NCBI RefSeq assembly: GCF_000002595.2
Contig: NC_057009.1
Coordinates: 3,082,382-3,146,381, forward strand
DNA: 64,000 nt
Direction: 5' to 3'
From: Chlamydomonas reinhardtii
Lineage: Eukaryota; Chlorophyta; Chlorophyceae; Chlamydomonadales; Chlamydomonadaceae
Every line of letters begins with the position of its first letter. Within the stretch, counting starts at the first letter, position 1. The position numbers and the translations under genes are program-made. The notes below the pieces were generated by a model, which was not told the DNA's origin, did not search any database, and was given only the letters and a program-made list of their open reading frames with translations. Shown here piece after piece: positions 1-22,097 of this stretch.

Positions 1-249
1 GTGTGGGTGGTGGCAGCGGCGAGGAGGAGGAGTATGTGGTGGTGGGAGCGTGGGCTTGGTGGATTAGCTGGTGGTATTTGGGTTGCGCTGAGGTGGCGTT
101 GGCGCACTGCCTCCATGCCTTGCCTCGAATGCACCAACCTCGAAAGGCCACGTGCTCGCTCACCACGCCCACTGGCTGCCCCCACTCCTTCACCACCCCC
201 ACCCCCACCCCACCCCCACCACCCCCACCCCCACCACTACACCCCCCAG

Positions 250-3002
250 ATCGACCAGGAGGACGTGCCGGAGTCCACCTACCAGACCACCTTTGACACG
301 GTGGCGGGCCAGTGGTCGGACGTGTACCTGCCCTGGCACAACTTCGTGGCGGTCAAGCGCGCACAGAGCGACCCCGAGGGTGAGAGGGGCGCCGGGGACC
401 GAGGCCGGCGGAGAGAGTGTTACTTGTGGGGAAACAGAACGAGAGCGCGCCCGTCCAGGCTGCGGGACTTGCCCTAGAAGGAGAGGCTCACCACCACCCG
501 CTCATCCCCCTCGCCCTCCATCCGCTCCTCCGCCTCCTCCCCCTCCCCACCCGCTCATCCGCCTCCCCCCTCCGACCCGCTCCTCCCCCGCCGCCTTCCC
601 CTCCGACCCGCAGGCGTGCCCCTGGACCCCTCCCGCATCTCCAAGCTGGGTCTGGTGCTGAGCCGCTTCGAGTTCAACAAGGCGCCCAACCCCGACTACA
701 AGCCCGGCTCCTTCGCGCTGCTGCTTGCGGACGGCATCAGCGCTTACACGGACGTGCGGCCGCAGGTGGTCATGGTGAGTGACTGGGATGGGGGGAGAGG
801 CTGATTTGGGGGGAGGGGGGAGGGGGCTGACTGGGGAGAGGCCGAGGAAATTATTTGGGCACAGGTGGAGGTGGTGGTGGGGGAGCTAGTGGTGAAAAGG
901 CGGGTAGCCGAGTGTCTCGACACGTAGAAGGTCGAGGCTGAGGCGTTGGCAGCACCTGTGGTGAATGACTGATGCACAGTGGCGAGCTCCACCCTGCTCG
1001 ACCGACCGGCCACCGCCACCGCCGTTGCTTGGACCCCCGGCTTTCCCTCCCCCAGATCTCGTCTGCGGGTGTGGAGCGTAACGCCATCATTGGCGACGAT
1101 GAGGTCAAGCGCATGCAGGACATCCCCATCGTGCAGGTGAGAGGGGGAGGCAGGCGCGGGACGGGGGGGACGCAGGCGGGAATGGGGCGCTGCGGCATGG
1201 CCACATTGCGCATTGCGCGTGCCGGTGTTTGTGTGCCTTCATTCTGAGGGGAGTTGACTGGAAGCCGGCCCCGACGCTTCCTTGCTAGAACCTCCCGCCC
1301 TCCCCATTGGGACCTAATGGGCTCGGGCACATTACTCCCCTCCCCTCCCACACTGTTATCTGTCTCCCGCCCGCAGCTGAACCCCAACGGCACGCTGAAC
1401 CACAAGTACACGGCGGAGATCGCGGTGCGCTCCAGCGGCTACCCCTACACCGTGGTGCGCTCCACCGGCATGATCGACAGCATGGAGGGCGGGCCCTTCC
1501 TGCCCGACGCCGACCAGGTGCGGGCGGAGGAGGCTGCATGTGTTGTTAGGGGGCACACGGAAGGAAACACGGAGGAATTGTGCGCGCAAAGTGCGAGATA
1601 AAACGTGTGTGGGGTGCGGCGTATGGTAGTAGGGGGTTCAAGCGTGTCGTACATAATACGCGTGTCTAGAGGGGCCGGCGGCTTGAGGGTGTCCAATGGG
1701 TGTGCCGTACGCGACTGCCCCGTATCGGCTGTCTGACTGGCGTGTGTTGTTGTCCTGGTGTGGCCCCCACAGGGTGACGTTATCATCGGCCAGATCAGCC
1801 GGGAGGAGGTGGCGGAGTGCATGGCTATGGCTGCCAACATGCCCGAGTCCGCATACAAGGTGGGTGGTGGGTGGTGGGGTCGTAGATACGACCTCAAACT
1901 GAACGTAAGCCAATGCAAAAGAGCGATGGGGGTGGGGGCGGGGCGGATGGGCTCAACGAGCTGTCACACGTCAGGCGGGTTTTGGAAGTGTCAAGTACCG
2001 GCAGACACGGCTGCGATCAGTCCCGCATCAGCTGCCAGAATCCAGTTAACCATGCAGCGGCGCAGGGGTGGCGGCGGCGGGTTCACACAACTCTCATGTG
2101 GTCGCCAATGATGGCAGTGCGGATGCGTGCCGCGCCATTGTCTGACGCTCTTATATGATACCGTACATGTGCCTCGCTGCTGCATCACAGACGTTCGAGC
2201 TGCGCCGCAACGAGGGCCCTGAGAGCAAGGGCAAGCGCTCAGCCACCGCCCGCGACTTCCAGCGCCTCTTCCTCAAGCTGACACAGGGTCAGTGTGCACC
2301 CAGCATCCCTACTGGCAGCGAACGACCTGGAGAATTTGGGTTTGGGCTTGCCGTGGGTGGTGATGTTCGGCTGCCATCCTTCACATGCCGGTGTTCTTCT
2401 GCGCTCAGCACATTCCGCGCGCGTGCGTTCTGCGTTATGGCTGCCGTGAGCGCACTCGCTGTTGCAACTCCGTCCCTTTCAACGTGCGGTACTGACAGTC
2501 GTCACTGCAACCCGCCCTCCTCGCCCCCCGCCGCCCCGCGCCCGCGGCCCCTGCAGACAAGTACCGCTGGCGTGTGGGTCTGCAGCCCATGCCCAAGGCC
2601 GTGCCGCCGCCGCCCCCCGTCACGGACGAGCGGCGCGCGCAGATCGTGGCGCAGGTGGCGGTCATCCGCGGCCAGGTGCGTCACACGGCCACGTGACACC
2701 CCTCCACCACACTTGTCTGTATCCATGTGTACGGCGACACACAACAAAATAAGAAGAGCACTCCGTGCTCTGGGTTTGGGGCTCGCGGGCAGTGCGGTCC
2801 ATGCCACTGGGAGCATTGACGAGACCTGACATGTATGCTGATCCCGTCGGTGACGTCTGGCCTGCACCTCCCTCCCACCCCACCCCCCCTGCAGGCACCC
2901 CCTGCCGCGCCCGCGCCCGGTGACGGCGCCAACGGCTCGGCCGCGATTGCGGAGAAGAAGGAGAAGGTGGAGACGAAAGAGCCCGTTGGCGCCAACGCGT
3001 AA
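250..3002 (+). CDS. CIA30 / atypical SDR (NAD(P)-binding) protein, 5'-truncated by window edge
   Basis: Eight exons join in phase: 250-379, 614-774, 1056-1136, 1377-1517, 1773-1859, 2191-2287, 2557-2675 and 2895-3002 (TAA). They give the C-terminal 307 residues. The first two exons carry the end of a CIA30-like beta domain (FDTVAGQWSDVYLPW, then RFEFNKAPNPDYKPGSF). The next exons return to a Rossmann-type SDR fold (FVxxSSAGVER-like ISSAGVERN, YTVVRSTGMI, ISREEVAECMAMA). From memory this order, a CIA30 domain inserted in an atypical SDR, matches plant plastid proteins such as At4g18810 and the psbA translation factor HCF173; the ISREEVA stretch is closer to the At4g18810 type. The lysine/alanine-rich tail is not conserved. 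The N-terminus, with the nucleotide-binding glycine motif and any transit peptide, lies left of the window. Bases 1-249 are mostly intron and may hold the end of another exon. A chloroplast role is inference. Confidence 0.8.
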
Positions 3003-4063
3003 AAGCGTCCCTGGCGTGCCGGTGATACGGTACTGCTTTGAAAGCCTGCATTGCATTTGGATAGATGAGACGAGAGCACATCCGAGAGCGAAATATGTGA
3101 GAGGTGATAACAGAACTCTTGTATGGACCCGTTTTTGTGTGAAGGGTGTTACCGTGTTGCAGTTGAAAGCGTGTGAGAGAATGCCCTTGAAAGCGCTCCT
3201 CGAAAGCGCATGATTTTTCCGCTGCTCGACCAGGACAGGATACCACCCCTGCATATTGCGTCAGAGGGGCGGAGAGGGACACATTTTTGCGGGCGGCCCT
3301 TGCGTATTCTTTATGAGGAGCTCTGCTTGGCGGCCCCGGGGTTGAAGAGCACGAAAGGGCACGCGTTGAGCGTGTCGGTTGGGCAAGGCGGTTGGGTTTC
3401 ACCCGCCGTCAGGCTGTGTGAGATATCCGTATCCTTGGCATGGTAGGCTAGAATACGGTGGACATACCTTGGCAGTTGGCACGACGTTGCCGAGTAGGTA
3501 GTACAGATGAAGCTGGACATGCCCGGACTGAAGATCTGAGCCTTGGAGTTGGAGATTGGAACATCGCACGCAGCTGTGCGACTGGGCCGGTTCTTGGCAC
3601 GCACCTGTGAAAGCCACGAAGCACAAGCACAATGCTCAGGAATGGGTGGGCAATCAAGGTCAAAGGCCTGGGCGTATCCTGCCGGGGCTAAGGGCCAACA
3701 GGGAGACCGCGTGTGCTGGCGTCAGCCGTGAGCCGTCACTCGTCAGGGCACTTCCATGGATGATCGATCCTCAGTCGGTCGCACCCGAACCAGCCAAGCA
3801 CGAGCTATACATGCAATTTTCAATATTAGATAAGCACATTCAAGCACGGCGAGCCAACGTGACAAGGTGCGACGTCAGGCTGCGACGTCACTAACGGCTT
3901 GCATATATCATTGCACTACCGCACTGTTATTGCATCAAGTAGGGCCACAAGGTTCTGGGTCCAGCGGGCGTGGTGTACAGAGACTAGCCCGGCAAAATTG
4001 TCACTGCAAGCGCAAGTCGCCGAGTCGGCTTCGCATTTGGGGGGCGCGTCCATTAGTACCAGC
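3003..4063. other. 3' region of the CIA30 gene and promoter of the OTU1-like gene
   Basis: This stretch of about 1.06 kb holds no reading frame with codon use or similarity like its neighbours. It should contain the 3' UTR of the CIA30/SDR gene and the promoter of the OTU gene; no TGTAA signal was found just after the stop. An in-frame ATG at 3899 precedes the chosen OTU start, but the 55 extra residues look like translated UTR. Confidence 0.5.
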
Positions 4064-6686
4064 ATGACGTCGTCACCAGCGCTGTCAGAGGCGCCCGCCG
4101 CGCCAAAGGCAGTGCGCCCGTCGTCGGCGAGCGGGACCAGCACGAAAGCGGCTGGCGCCAGCACGAAAACGAAGAAGACAACCTCGAAGACAGCCGCGGC
4201 CGCTGCTCCTCCTGCCAAGCCCAGCAGAGCCACCAGCGCCGCAGGCCTTCCGCTGCCCGCGCTTGTGGCTGGCGGCGTTGGCGCGCTGGGGCTGGTGGCG
4301 CTGGCGGCGTGGGCGCTGGTGTCCGGGCGGCGCCGCGGCGGCAGCTCCAGCTCCAGCAAGGACGGCAAGGACGGCGGCAAGGACTCTGCAGTCAAGGGTG
4401 AGGAGTGGGTTACGGGTGGCCACCAATGCAATGCAGCAAGCGGCATCGGGCTGGGAGGCCAGGGCACGGGTGGGTTGCCAAGAGTCCAGACAGTGGCGTG
4501 CGCACGCCACGCACGCTGCGCCCGGGTCCCTGAAGCACCTCGACACGACCCCGCACGCACGCGTGGTGCTGCCCAACGCCGATTAACCCCAAGGAGTAAC
4601 CCCACCCCCATTACCATCCAACCCTGAGCTCTCTTAACGCCCCAGACGACCTTTTAGCACACGTGCTCTCTGGCCCACCCTTCGCACCTGCACCGCGCTC
4701 CACGCCTGCACTCCACGCCTGCACTCCACGCCTGTGCTCCACGCCTGCGCCTGTGCGCCGCGCAGGGCCCTGCTCCAAGCTCAAGCCCACCTCGCGCTGC
4801 GTGCCGCTGGCTGACGGCAGCGGCTGTGTGGTTCGACGCGAGATCCCCGCCGACAACAGCTGCCTGTTCAACTCCATCGGCTACGTCATGCACAGGAGCA
4901 AGACGCGCGCGCCGCACCTGCGAAACGTGGGTGACGCTGGAGGAGACAGCCGCGGCGGCGGCAGGGGAGCTGGCGGGGTATGGGAGAGGGTTAGTTTATT
5001 CCATTCCGTGTAAACCAAGACCCAGCACCAGGTTAGGGGTGTGCACAGCATGTCACAGGGGCGGCCGCTGGCCTTGGGGCGGTCACTGGTGTTGTGTAGT
5101 AGGTCTCAAACAAGCCATGCATAGAACCCCCTACCATCCGCTCGAGTCCCCAACGTCTGCATCCGGCAACGTCTGTACCGTTGTGTGCGCTCTCTCTCTC
5201 TCTGTCTCTCTCGCTGTCCATTGCGCAGGTTGTGGCGCAGCAGGTGTCGGGCGACCGGAACACGTACAGCGATGCCTTCCTGGGCATGAGCAACGAGTCG
5301 TACTGCGCCTGGATCCGGCAGCCGTACAACTGGGGCGGCGGCATCGAGCTAGCCATTCTGGCGCAGGTATGGCGTGGGGCGTCTGGGAGCGCAATAAGTG
5401 CATATGCTTTTGGCTTTGGGAACGCGTGATGATGGTGACTCGCGTGTGTTTTGCTTGTTCTAGCCCGCGTACGCCACTACTTGTGGCGCGTGCTCTACAT
5501 CTCAGGCTCCAACCCGCGCCGCTTGCTGTGATGCAGGCGTACGGTATTGAAATCGCGGCCTGGAACATCGAGAGCAAGAAGGAGCACGTGTTCGGAGAGG
5601 AGTCGGGTAAGAAGACACGTCGTGTCCGGTCCACTACCCACTGTCAAATTGGCATGCCTGCACGTGCGTCTCGGAGTCCGTAACCAATACGCATCGTACG
5701 CGCAGGCTACAAGAGGCAAGTGATGGTCATTTACAATGGCGTGCACTACGACGCGCTTGCGGGTGAGTATACCGGTATTAAGCAGCGAGTTCCTGACATA
5801 TTTGTGTGCTGGTGTCTATGGATGCGGGCGAATGCTCAATGGTGGCGTACTGGCGTGGCTGTGCGGTGCTGCCTTGCAACAACGGCGCCTTCTCCCACAT
5901 CCCGCAGTGTGCGCCCACCCACGCGCCAATGCTGACGAGGACGAGCTGAACTACAACCCGCGCGGCAAGCGGGGCAAGATGATTATCGCGGCGGCACGCA
6001 AGCTGGTGAGTGATAATAATGGTTCAGGAGCCGCCGGCCGTGCGGTGCACGGTGTGGGACTATGGGGCATGGTGGGGGTCGAGCGCCGCACAGCGGAAGC
6101 AGCGGGCTGCCCGAGAGCAAACGACGAACTGAAAAACAGATTTCCCGCACCTTGACGCACCGACACGCGTGCGTGGCCGCTGTTCCGCCACTCTCAGGTG
6201 GAGCTGGCGCACAAGGAGAGCGCCTTCAACGGCGCCGCGGAGAAGAAGGCGGCGGCCGCGGCGGCGGCGGCCGCCAAGAAGGCGGCGGCTGCCGCCGCCA
6301 AGACCAACGGCACCACTGCCGCAAGCACTGGCGCGGGCAGCGGCGCCTCGTCCGCCACCGCCAACAGCACCAGTGGCAGCAGCAGCAACGGCGGCAGCGG
6401 CACGGCCGGTGGCGCCAAGACGGCCAGCGGCGCGAAGAGTAGCAAGCCGCGTGTGGCGCGGAGTGCCGCGGCTGCAAGCACAGCAGCGGGCGCGGCGAAA
6501 GCGGATGGCGCGCCTACGGCTGCGTCAGGGTCAGGAGCAGGGGCAGGGGCAGTGGGGGCGGGGCTGTCAGGGGGAACCAAGCTGTCTTGCGGCGACTGCG
6601 GTGTGATGTTGGACGGCCCGGCGGCGGCGCAGCAGCACGCGCACAGCACCGGGCACGTGAACTTCAGCGAGGTGGCGGCGGCTTGA
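4064..6686 (+). CDS. OTU1/YOD1-type deubiquitinase with N-terminal membrane segment
   Basis: Seven exons (4064-4397, 4766-4926, 5229-5366, 5537-5606, 5706-5762, 5908-6005, 6198-6686) encode 448 residues. An OTU cysteine-protease domain spans about 130-255. The catalytic loop PADNSCLF has Asp141 and Cys144, the WGGGIEL helix lies near 200, and GVHYDAL carries His248. The last 34 residues form a C2H2 finger (Cys417, Cys420, His433, His439) ending TGHVNFSEV, very close to the C-terminal finger of yeast Otu1 and human YOD1. Those enzymes cut ubiquitin chains for p97/Cdc48-dependent ER-associated degradation. Instead of their UBX-like N-terminus, this protein has a Ser/Thr/Lys/Ala-rich stretch and one hydrophobic segment (64-86, LPLPALVAGGVGALGLVAL) followed by RRR, which suggests a tail-in membrane anchor. 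A Lys/Ala-rich linker lies between OTU and finger. ATG 4064 was chosen as the start; ATG 3899 is also in frame. Confidence 0.9.
4698..4750 (+). repeat. 13-bp tandem repeat before OTU exon 2
   Basis: About four copies of CTCCACGCCTGCA lie in intron 1, ending about 15 bases before the acceptor at 4765. They form most of its pyrimidine-rich tract. Confidence 0.8.
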
Positions 6687-7299
6687 ACACAACGGCACGT
6701 GCAGTGGCGGGTTGGTGATTAGCAGGTCGTGCGGGTGATATCGCAGTTTTGGTGTCAGGCAGGGTGTGCGTGCGACCTTTGCACGTGTGACTCACAACCG
6801 TGTGCCGGTGCGTTTGGGTATGTGAGCCGCTGCAAACGCGGTGAGCGTGAAGTCTGGAGTGAGGCACTCGGACCCAGGAGGTGCAATCAGCGGGAGGTGC
6901 ATGGGAATGGTGTAGTAGTACGCAATTGGGGGCCCGGACATACATGCGTCGAAAAGGCTGCACTTGCGCTTCAATTGTGGTGTTCGGCGCAAGCGCATGG
7001 AACTAGTACGGTATGGAGATGGTGTCGTGGTCAGCTGAGCAAGTTTGGGGATAGTGATGACGGGGTTCCCTGTGTCGTTTGGCCTTGTGTTTGAGCGTAT
7101 GGGCTGGAAGGGCAGCTGGGCAGGTTGGGGCATGGGGCTTGCTGGCGAGGAAATGCTTAAGGGTACTGCTAACCAAACACGCCCCCCTGGACTCACATTG
7201 AAAACCGGTACCGTAATCTACACTGGTTCCTCGCCCACCGCACCCACTTGCCAGTTAGGGTTCCCCGCCCCCATCCAAGCCCCAGATCCGCGTCAAGGT
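6687..7299. other. 3' region of OTU gene and downstream flank of H2B
   Basis: No coding potential was seen. The region must hold the OTU 3' UTR and runs up to the H2B 3' palindrome at 7300. No clear TGTAA signal was found. Confidence 0.5.
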
Positions 7300-7315
7300 G
7301 GTGTTGAGAAACACC
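7300..7315 (-). terminator. Histone 3' palindrome of H2B
   Basis: GGTGTTTCTCAACACC on the minus strand has a 6-bp stem (GGTGTT/AACACC) and the 4-base loop TCTC. It is followed by purine-rich sequence 45 bases after the H2B stop. It is the algal counterpart of the stem-loop that ends replication-dependent histone mRNAs. Confidence 0.9.
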
Positions 7316-7360
7316 GAGTTTTGTTGAGAGTAGAAGACAAGGTCCAGCCTCTGAAGGCGC

Positions 7361-7822
7361 TTAGCCCGAGGTGAACTTGGTCACGGCCTTGGTGCCCTCC
7401 GACACCGCGTGCTTGGCCAGCTCGCCGGGCAGCACCAGGCGCACGGCGGTTTGGATCTCGCGGGAGGTCACGGTGGGCTTCTTGTTGTAGCGGCTCAGCT
7501 TGGAGGCCTCGGTGGCCACCTTCTCAAAGATGTCGTTGATGAAGCTGTTCATGATGGACATGGCCTTGCTGCTGATGCCGGTGTCGGGGTGCACCTGCTT
7601 GAGCACCTTGTAGATGTACAGCTTGTAGGTCTCCACGGCGCTCTTCTTCTTCTTCTTGTCCTTCTTCTCGCCATCGCCCTTGGGCTCCTTGGCAGCCTTC
7701 TTGGAGGGCTCCTTCTTGGCCTTCTTGGCGGCCTTCTCGGCCTTGGGCTTGGCCTCAGCCTTGGCAGGGGCCTCGGCGCCGGCCTCGGCGGTCGCGGGCT
7801 TCTCGTCCTTCTTGGGGGCCAT
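7361..7822 (-). CDS. H2B: Histone H2B
   Basis: This intronless 153-residue protein has a long Lys/Ala/Pro-rich N-terminal tail (about 60 residues, [15 protein letters not shown]...) followed by the canonical H2B fold: [38 protein letters not shown] and [18 protein letters not shown], ending KFTSG. The lysine ubiquitinated in other eukaryotes is in the AVTKFTSG end. It pairs with H2A in the nucleosome. It is divergent from the H2A gene at 8100, with a 277-bp shared promoter, and its stop is followed by the histone palindrome, so S-phase, poly(A)-independent or mixed 3' processing is expected. Confidence 0.98.
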   Translation of the reverse strand: MAPKKDEKPATAEAGAEAPAKAEAKPKAEKAAKKAKKEPSKKAAKEPKGDGEKKDKKKKKSAVETYKLYIYKVLKQVHPDTGISSKAMSIMNSFINDIFEKVATEASKLSRYNKKPTVTSREIQTAVRLVLPGELAKHAVSEGTKAVTKFTSG

Positions 7823-8099
7823 TTTGTAAGAGTTGTTGATGCGGCAGAGATACTGAGTGTATTGGGATAGACATCTGTGGAAGCGAAGGCTATTTGAGAG
7901 CGCGATGGGTGGCCAGGGCGAGGCGAGCGGTTGTTTGACTCAACCGTCATGTCGCGTTGACCGGTGGCCAGGCCGAGCCGGCTCGGTTCTGGGCCAGCTG
8001 CATATAAGCATAAGGGACACTATGGTCAAACTTACAACGCTTTCAACACTTACTCACAGCCCTCTTATCTCGTTCTGCAAGAACCCCCAACTCGATACA
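7823..8099. promoter_or_regulatory. Divergent H2B/H2A promoter
   Basis: The 277-bp intergenic region has the motif set described for Chlamydomonas histone promoters: TGGCCAGGGCGAGG at 7910-7923, CGTTGACC at 7955-7962 and TGGCCAGGCCGAG at 7965-7977. A TATA box for H2A (CATATAAG) is at 8001-8008. A weaker AT-rich TATA-like element for H2B (CAAATA on the minus strand) is at 7891-7896. The paired TGGCCAGG copies flank the CGTTGACC element, so both genes probably share cell-cycle control. Confidence 0.85.
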
Positions 8100-8492
8100 A
8101 TGGCTGGTCGCGGCAAGGGCAAGACCTCTGGCAAGAAGGCCGTGAGCCGCAGCGCCAAGGCCGGCCTGCAGTTCCCTGTGGGCCGCATTGCGCGCTACCT
8201 GAAGAAGGGCAAGTACGCCGAGCGCATCGGTGCCGGCGCGCCCGTGTACTTGGCCGCCGTGCTGGAGTACCTGACCGCCGAGGTGCTGGAGCTGGCCGGC
8301 AATGCCGCCCGCGACAACAAGAAGAACCGCATCGTGCCCCGCCACATCCAGCTGGCCATCCGCAACGACGAGGAGCTGGGCAAGCTGCTGGGCGAGGTGA
8401 CCATCGCCTCGGGCGGTGTGCTGCCCAACATCCACGCCGTGCTGCTGCCCAAGAAGACCAAGGGCGGCAAGGGGAGCGAGGAGGCCGCCTAA
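8100..8492 (+). CDS. H2A: Histone H2A
   Basis: This intronless 130-residue protein starts [20 protein letters not shown] and has the H2A signature [17 protein letters not shown], the acidic-patch helix [15 protein letters not shown] and [15 protein letters not shown]. The tail is short (GGKGSEEAA) with no SQ(E/D) motif, so it is canonical H2A and not an H2A.X form. ATG 8100 was chosen because it gives the exact histone N-terminus; an in-frame start at 7857 would only translate promoter. The gene is divergent from H2B and has its own 3' palindrome 40 bases after the stop. Confidence 0.98.
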   Translation: MAGRGKGKTSGKKAVSRSAKAGLQFPVGRIARYLKKGKYAERIGAGAPVYLAAVLEYLTAEVLELAGNAARDNKKNRIVPRHIQLAIRNDEELGKLLGEVTIASGGVLPNIHAVLLPKKTKGGKGSEEAA

Positions 8493-8531
8493 GCGCCTGT
8501 CCTCGTTCACTCATACGTCATACATAAACTC

Positions 8532-8547
8532 GGTGTTTCTCAACACC
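8532..8547 (+). terminator. Histone 3' palindrome of H2A
   Basis: GGTGTTTCTCAACACC, identical to the H2B and H3 copies, lies 40 bases after the H2A stop and is flanked by AAACTC on the left and ACC repeats on the right. Confidence 0.9.
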
Positions 8548-9484
8548 ACCACTACCTGGCTCTGGGTGGGGCGCGTGGGCTGGCTAGGGCAAGACACGCG
8601 GGTAGGAAGCCCGCTGGTTCAGGGGGCGAGAGGCAGGAGTGGCGAGAGGTTCGATCTGCGGGCAGTAACGTGCAAGTTGGTGCTAGATGAGTTGCTGGTG
8701 CTCTTTGGGGCTTCGGGGCTGGGGCTGGTTGGAAGCAAGTTTCCTAGACGCGTCTGCACATCACCACAAACCTGGCTCCGGTATTGGCAAGGTGGGCCGG
8801 TGACGTATGCTCGCGTACCGGGTCGTAGTCTGGCACTCTGGCCACCTTTCCGGGGACTGGCTGGCTGGGGTTGGTTGCCAATGGCAGGGTACGCATGGTT
8901 GGGTATGGTGCACTTTGGCATATTATGCCTTGGGTTTGAACGGACTTGATGCACGCGGTGGGGAGCCGTGTTGAACTGAACTCCAGAGTGGGTCTGTGTA
9001 GGCCCTGCAAGTGCTTCTAGCTTTGCCCTGCCAGTGCTTTTAGCTTTGCCCTTTCGCTCCCGGCCGAATCCGCTTGTTCAAGAGGTAACCATGTTTCAGT
9101 GTGAGGCCTCGAGGATTGGTTGCTTGTGGGCGCACAGGACACGCGGTGGTTTGGGGTCAAGGGGGCAGCGGCCCCCCAAACGCAAAAAACATTCGGTAGC
9201 CTTTGCAGGCCTGCCGGGCAGGGGTGCCGCTCCTACTGGGCGCTGTGGATTGCTCCTAACAGAAGCGAAAAGTCGGTTCCCGAAGAAGCAAGCCATGGCA
9301 TATTAAAGCGAGCCCGAAACAGTGGGATTACATGTGGCGGGGAAGGTTACACACCGCGCCGTCACTGTCACACACGACCGTAGTCATCCCATTTACCCGC
9401 CACTGAAGTCACCCATACACTCGCTACTCCTGATCACCAAGCCTAGTCCCATTGGCAGAAACTGACACCGTTGCTTTTGAAGGT
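8548..9484. other. Convergent spacer between H2A and H3
   Basis: About 0.94 kb separates the two palindromes. No gene was seen. The only structure noted is a direct repeat of AGTGCTTYTAGCTTTGCCCT at 9010-9029 and 9033-9052. Confidence 0.6.
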
Positions 9485-9500
9485 GGTGTTGAGAAACACC
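9485..9500 (-). terminator. Histone 3' palindrome of H3
   Basis: GGTGTTTCTCAACACC on the minus strand lies 41 bases after the H3 stop. An AAAAAAAC run precedes the stem on the mRNA strand. Confidence 0.9.
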
Positions 9501-9541
9501 GAGTTTTTTTGGGGACAAGAGCAGCCCAGGCGGCAGCACGC

Positions 9542-10559
<1,018 letters not shown>

Positions 10560-10638
10560 GCGGCTCCTGTACCTCGGGCAGCCTGAGAGTCAAGGCACGT
10601 CTCATACCTCACCGGCTGACAGTGCCACCTTCAAACTC

Positions 10639-10654
10639 GGTGTTTATCAACACC
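10639..10654 (+). terminator. Histone 3' palindrome of H4
   Basis: GGTGTTTATCAACACC keeps the stem of the other three copies, but its loop is TATC instead of TCTC. It starts 80 bases after the stop, twice the distance in the other three genes. Confidence 0.88.
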
Positions 10655-11000
10655 ACCTTAAAATCCGAGTTGCCTTCCCGAACATGGGGAACAGCAGGTA
10701 CTATACGGGGCGGTGAACAAAATCGAGGGGCCTCGGGGAAATATGTGCACTTAGATTTGGCAGGGGCCAGGAGGCGTTTGCTGGTGGGCAGGAAGGTCGG
10801 ACGGGGTGATGGGGGTCGGCAAGAACACCCGGAGTTGCTGACGATTGCTCACGACAGGGCGGGCAAACGGCAACGGAACATCTTTGAAGAGCTTTGCGCT
10901 TGCATCTCTCGTGCATCTCTCGTGGATGACTGTTGCTCGGCACACTGTTGCCTGTCCAGCTGTCTACACAGCCTGGCTACATTCCTGCCTGCCAATGCGC
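10655..11000. other. Convergent spacer between H4 and the FAN-like gene
   Basis: About 350 bases hold the 3' UTR of the minus-strand FAN-like gene. No coding sequence or clear TGTAA signal was seen. Confidence 0.5.
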
Positions 11001-21456
<10,456 letters not shown>

Positions 21457-22097
21457 GCGTCCTATAAGAAATTATGGCAAGTTTATTACGAGAATGTTGG
21501 TTGAACCCTGCCGTGGAACCCTGCTGAGTTGTTGTCGGCCTGAAGACGTTAGTCCTATCCGTAATGTGCACAAGTATGTTGATGATTTGAAATGGACATT
21601 TAGCCAGTGTCACACGAGTCGCCGTGCACTGGCGATGCTTCCCCCGCACGCGGCACGCCCCACGCACCCACTCGGCTCAACGCTCGGCGTTCACCTGCCT
21701 CGGAAGTACGAAGTGGCGACCATTGGACCGCTGGAATAAGTATCGTTCAGCTTTTGGCACATGAACTTCTGTGCTGCCGCAACCCCCAGGCATGAACGTC
21801 CCCTCCATCTCAGGGACGGCAACATGTCCATGCTTGCACAGTGTGCACAACGTACCGCACACGCACACAAGCCTACGGAAACTCAAATGAACAGACACTA
21901 GCCGGTGAAAATGATTGATCTTGATGGATGCGCGCGGTGGCACATTTGGAGACGGGGTGGCAGGCTGCACCTGCAAGGGGTCATGCATGTGCGGTTCCCG
22001 GCAATCTGTGACTCAAGCAGTCCAGCAGTCCAGCCCCGGAGTATCGCATTGTTATTTTGCAGTCCCAATAGCGCTTTCATAGAATTCGAAAGCCACA
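21457..22097. promoter_or_regulatory. Divergent spacer between FAN-like and SWEET genes
   Basis: These 641 bases separate two start codons facing away from each other, so they must hold both promoters and 5' UTRs. No reading frame, TATA box or repeat could be assigned with confidence. Confidence 0.5.

Noticed and set aside
8640-8670. GGTTCGATC, resembling a tRNA T-arm
   Set aside because: No acceptor stem, anticodon arm or second internal promoter box could be placed around it.
9060-9310. A possible mobile-element remnant in the H2A/H3 spacer
   Set aside because: Apart from a 20-base direct repeat nearby, no terminal repeats, target duplication or coding remnant was seen.
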